Assembly: GCA_964492185.1 (NCBI GenBank)
Contig: CAZBJH010000136.1
Location: forward strand, 1 to 8,493
DNA from: JAFGSZ01 sp964492185
GTDB lineage: Bacteria; Bacteroidota; Bacteroidia; Bacteroidales; UBA10428
Length of the DNA stretch: 8,493 nucleotides
Reading direction: 5' to 3'
The notes beneath the pieces were generated by a model. That model saw nothing but the letters and a program-made list of their open reading frames with translations. It was not told the DNA's origin and did no database searches. Shown here piece by piece: positions 6,991 through 8,493 of the stretch. How positions within the stretch are numbered: the first letter of the stretch is position 1; each line of letters opens with the position of its first letter. The translations under genes were made by a program, and so were the position numbers.

Positions 6991-8493
6991 TTATTGTTTT
7001 GATTCCTGAATAGCCCTGTCCAGTTGTATTTTCAGTCCCCGCTTGTAAGCAACAATAAAAACACCGGGGACATTGCAGGTTTGTTTAACCTGCCTTGCTC
7101 TATCATATGATGTTCCTGTCTTTAACCTGTATTTATACCAGTTATCTTCAATAACCAGTGTAACCGGCTCTGTACCATTATAAATATCTTTCAGGTCATT
7201 TTTTGAGATCATGAACCGGGAAGCAGCGATCTGAACACTAAAAAATATTTCATCTAATACCCCGCGTCCGCGGGTTCTGACCTGGCTTTCGATGCTTCTG
7301 GATTTTCGCATGGCATCAGCCAGATTTAGTTTCTGCCCGTCTTCATAAGCCACAACAAACCTTCTGTTCACATCAGTTTTACCAAGGATCACCTCAGCAT
7401 CAGAAAATAACCTCACTCCGCCAATACGATACTTATACCAGCCCCCTTCAGTTACCATCTCTATGGGGTATTTACCCTGATAGATCCTGTTAAGCTGATC
7501 TTTAAATACAGGTGACCTGCCGGCTGCAATTTGCACATAAAACACCAATCCCGAGGGATAATCCGTTGAAACAGCAGGCTGAAAAACTGTTTCGTCTGTA
7601 TCCCCGGTTGTTGTTCCCGGAACAAAGCGGGTTCCCTCGCGGTATGCTACAACAAATGCATTATCAACACCCGAACGTGACCTGAACTGATCGGCTTCTG
7701 CATAGGTATCAAAATCACCGATTGAATATTTATAAATGCCATCCTCATTGATCATTTCCACATTTTTATTCCCGTAATATATACGTCTTAATGCATTCTG
7801 GGAAAGTTTGGATTGGTCTTCAGCGATCTGAACACGGTATATTACATCCTCATCAGCAGGTACAATAATAGTGTCACGGATATCCTCATCAACCACAGCG
7901 ATCCTTTCATCAACATCCTCACGAACCTCGGGTGGCTGAGTGACTTCAGTTATCGATTCTTCTTCAGTTTGTGGAGATAACTTTTCTTCGCCCGCTTCAT
8001 CCAAAGCATAACCAGCCTGATCATATTTCGCGTACAGGGAGTCTGCCAGGTAGGCATGCCACATTTCCGCAATTTCATCCCTGTTGAAGGTATCCAGATC
8101 ACCTACACCATTCCGGTTGATGATAACCGGGGGCGGAATATCATTATTATCAACATAACCACGGTAAACATCAAGCTGATGCTCATTAAGCTGCATGGTG
8201 CCGGTCTCTCCTGAAGGTTGTTGAATACCGGCAGATACATCATATGATCCCTGTTCATCAACAGGTTCCGGGTAAGTGATCTGATCAGAGGCTTCTTCAT
8301 CCCCGCGAGGGTCCTGCCGGTAATCAGTATCGGCTATCGACGATGACTGCCCGTAATAAACAGCAAGCACGGAGATAAACTTATCCAAAGCAATATTTTC
8401 CATATTATAAGCCTCACTTAAAGCCTCCAGCCTGGCATCCTCATTGTCAATCCTTCCTGCACGCTTCCTTTCCTGTGAAGCCTGATGCATCAT
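6991..8493 (-). CDS. Triple SPOR-domain envelope protein, N-terminus outside the window
   Basis: At least 500 aa. The frame is open to the window edge, and the first visible residues are charged and lack a signal peptide, so the true start probably lies beyond 8493. Visible parts, numbered from the edge: a helical TPR-like stretch (about 8-48); an acidic, low-complexity linker (about 50-215) rich in Asp, Glu, Pro and Tyr; then three tandem SPOR-like domains (217-290, 317-389, 416-489). Each has an FxVQIA-type first strand, an R/DIYxG segment, a YKYxIG-type strand and a closing FVVAY-type strand. SPOR domains of known proteins bind peptidoglycan glycan strands lacking stem peptides, often at the septum, so a periplasmic location is expected. 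The Wza-like gene starts 25 bp downstream, implying one operon. I do not recognise a named orthologue. Confidence 0.85.
   Translation of the reverse strand: MMHQASQERKRAGRIDNEDARLEALSEAYNMENIALDKFISVLAVYYGQSSSIADTDYRQDPRGDEEASDQITYPEPVDEQGSYDVSAGIQQPSGETGTMQLNEHQLDVYRGYVDNNDIPPPVIINRNGVGDLDTFNRDEIAEMWHAYLADSLYAKYDQAGYALDEAGEEKLSPQTEEESITEVTQPPEVREDVDERIAVVDEDIRDTIIVPADEDVIYRVQIAEDQSKLSQNALRRIYYGNKNVEMINEDGIYKYSIGDFDTYAEADQFRSRSGVDNAFVVAYREGTRFVPGTTTGDTDETVFQPAVSTDYPSGLVFYVQIAAGRSPVFKDQLNRIYQGKYPIEMVTEGGWYKYRIGGVRLFSDAEVILGKTDVNRRFVVAYEDGQKLNLADAMRKSRSIESQVRTRGRGVLDEIFFSVQIAASRFMISKNDLKDIYNGTEPVTLVIEDNWYKYRLKTGTSYDRARQVKQTCNVPGVFIVAYKRGLKIQLDRAIQESKQ
7027..7845 (-). repeat. Three tandem SPOR-domain coding units
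   Basis: The units lie at 7624-7845, 7327-7545 and 7027-7248, each about 73-74 codons, with linkers of about 26 codons. Their proteins are clearly related: RIYYGNKNVEM, RIYQGKYPIEM and DIYNGTEPVTL align, as do YKYSIG, YKYRIG and YKYRLK. The DNA has diverged, so the duplication is old rather than a recent expansion or an assembly artefact. Confidence 0.75.

Overview
The window looks like a chromosomal segment from a member of the Bacteroidota, probably a draft or metagenome-assembled genome. Three things suggest this. The protein families have a Bacteroidota flavour: an HsdR-N-type protein next to holA, a rhomboid with an AHFVGA histidine motif, and a Wzc-type kinase with a Tyr-Gly tail. Candidate promoters fit the Bacteroidota -7 consensus TAnnTTTG. 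Shine-Dalgarno sequences are mostly absent. A run of exactly 100 N at 3015-3114 is a scaffold placeholder, so the real distance there is unknown.

Layout. Positions 1-341 hold no convincing gene. Positions 30-163 form a nested imperfect inverted repeat that looks like a small dispersed element, and I recognise nothing in 164-341. Then come three minus-strand genes, in transcription order: holA (DNA polymerase III delta, 1920-2921), a rhomboid intramembrane protease (1236-1853) and a class IV PLP aminotransferase/lyase (342-1208). The last two are 27 bp apart and probably co-transcribed. Divergent to holA, beyond the gap, is one plus-strand gene (about 3221-3691) for a short stand-alone HsdR-N-like PD-(D/E)XK nuclease-fold protein. 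Its 3' end overlaps by 12 bp the end of the convergent operon on its right.

That operon (minus strand, 8493 down to 3680) encodes, in order, a large protein with three tandem SPOR domains (N-terminus outside the window), a Wza-type outer-membrane export lipoprotein and a Wzc-type chain-length regulator/tyrosine autokinase. Wza and Wzc together form the trans-envelope export machine for capsule or exopolysaccharide. The kinase ends in an unusually regular (YG)10 tail, presumably the autophosphorylation cluster. The tightly linked SPOR protein suggests, by inference only, a connection to peptidoglycan or the division septum. No glycosyltransferase, polymerase, flippase or phosphatase gene is visible.

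I do not see a clearly new biological system. The best leads are the SPOR-Wza-Wzc arrangement, the YG tail, the stand-alone HsdR-N protein and the nested inverted repeat. I saw no tRNA, rRNA, CRISPR array or insertion sequence.
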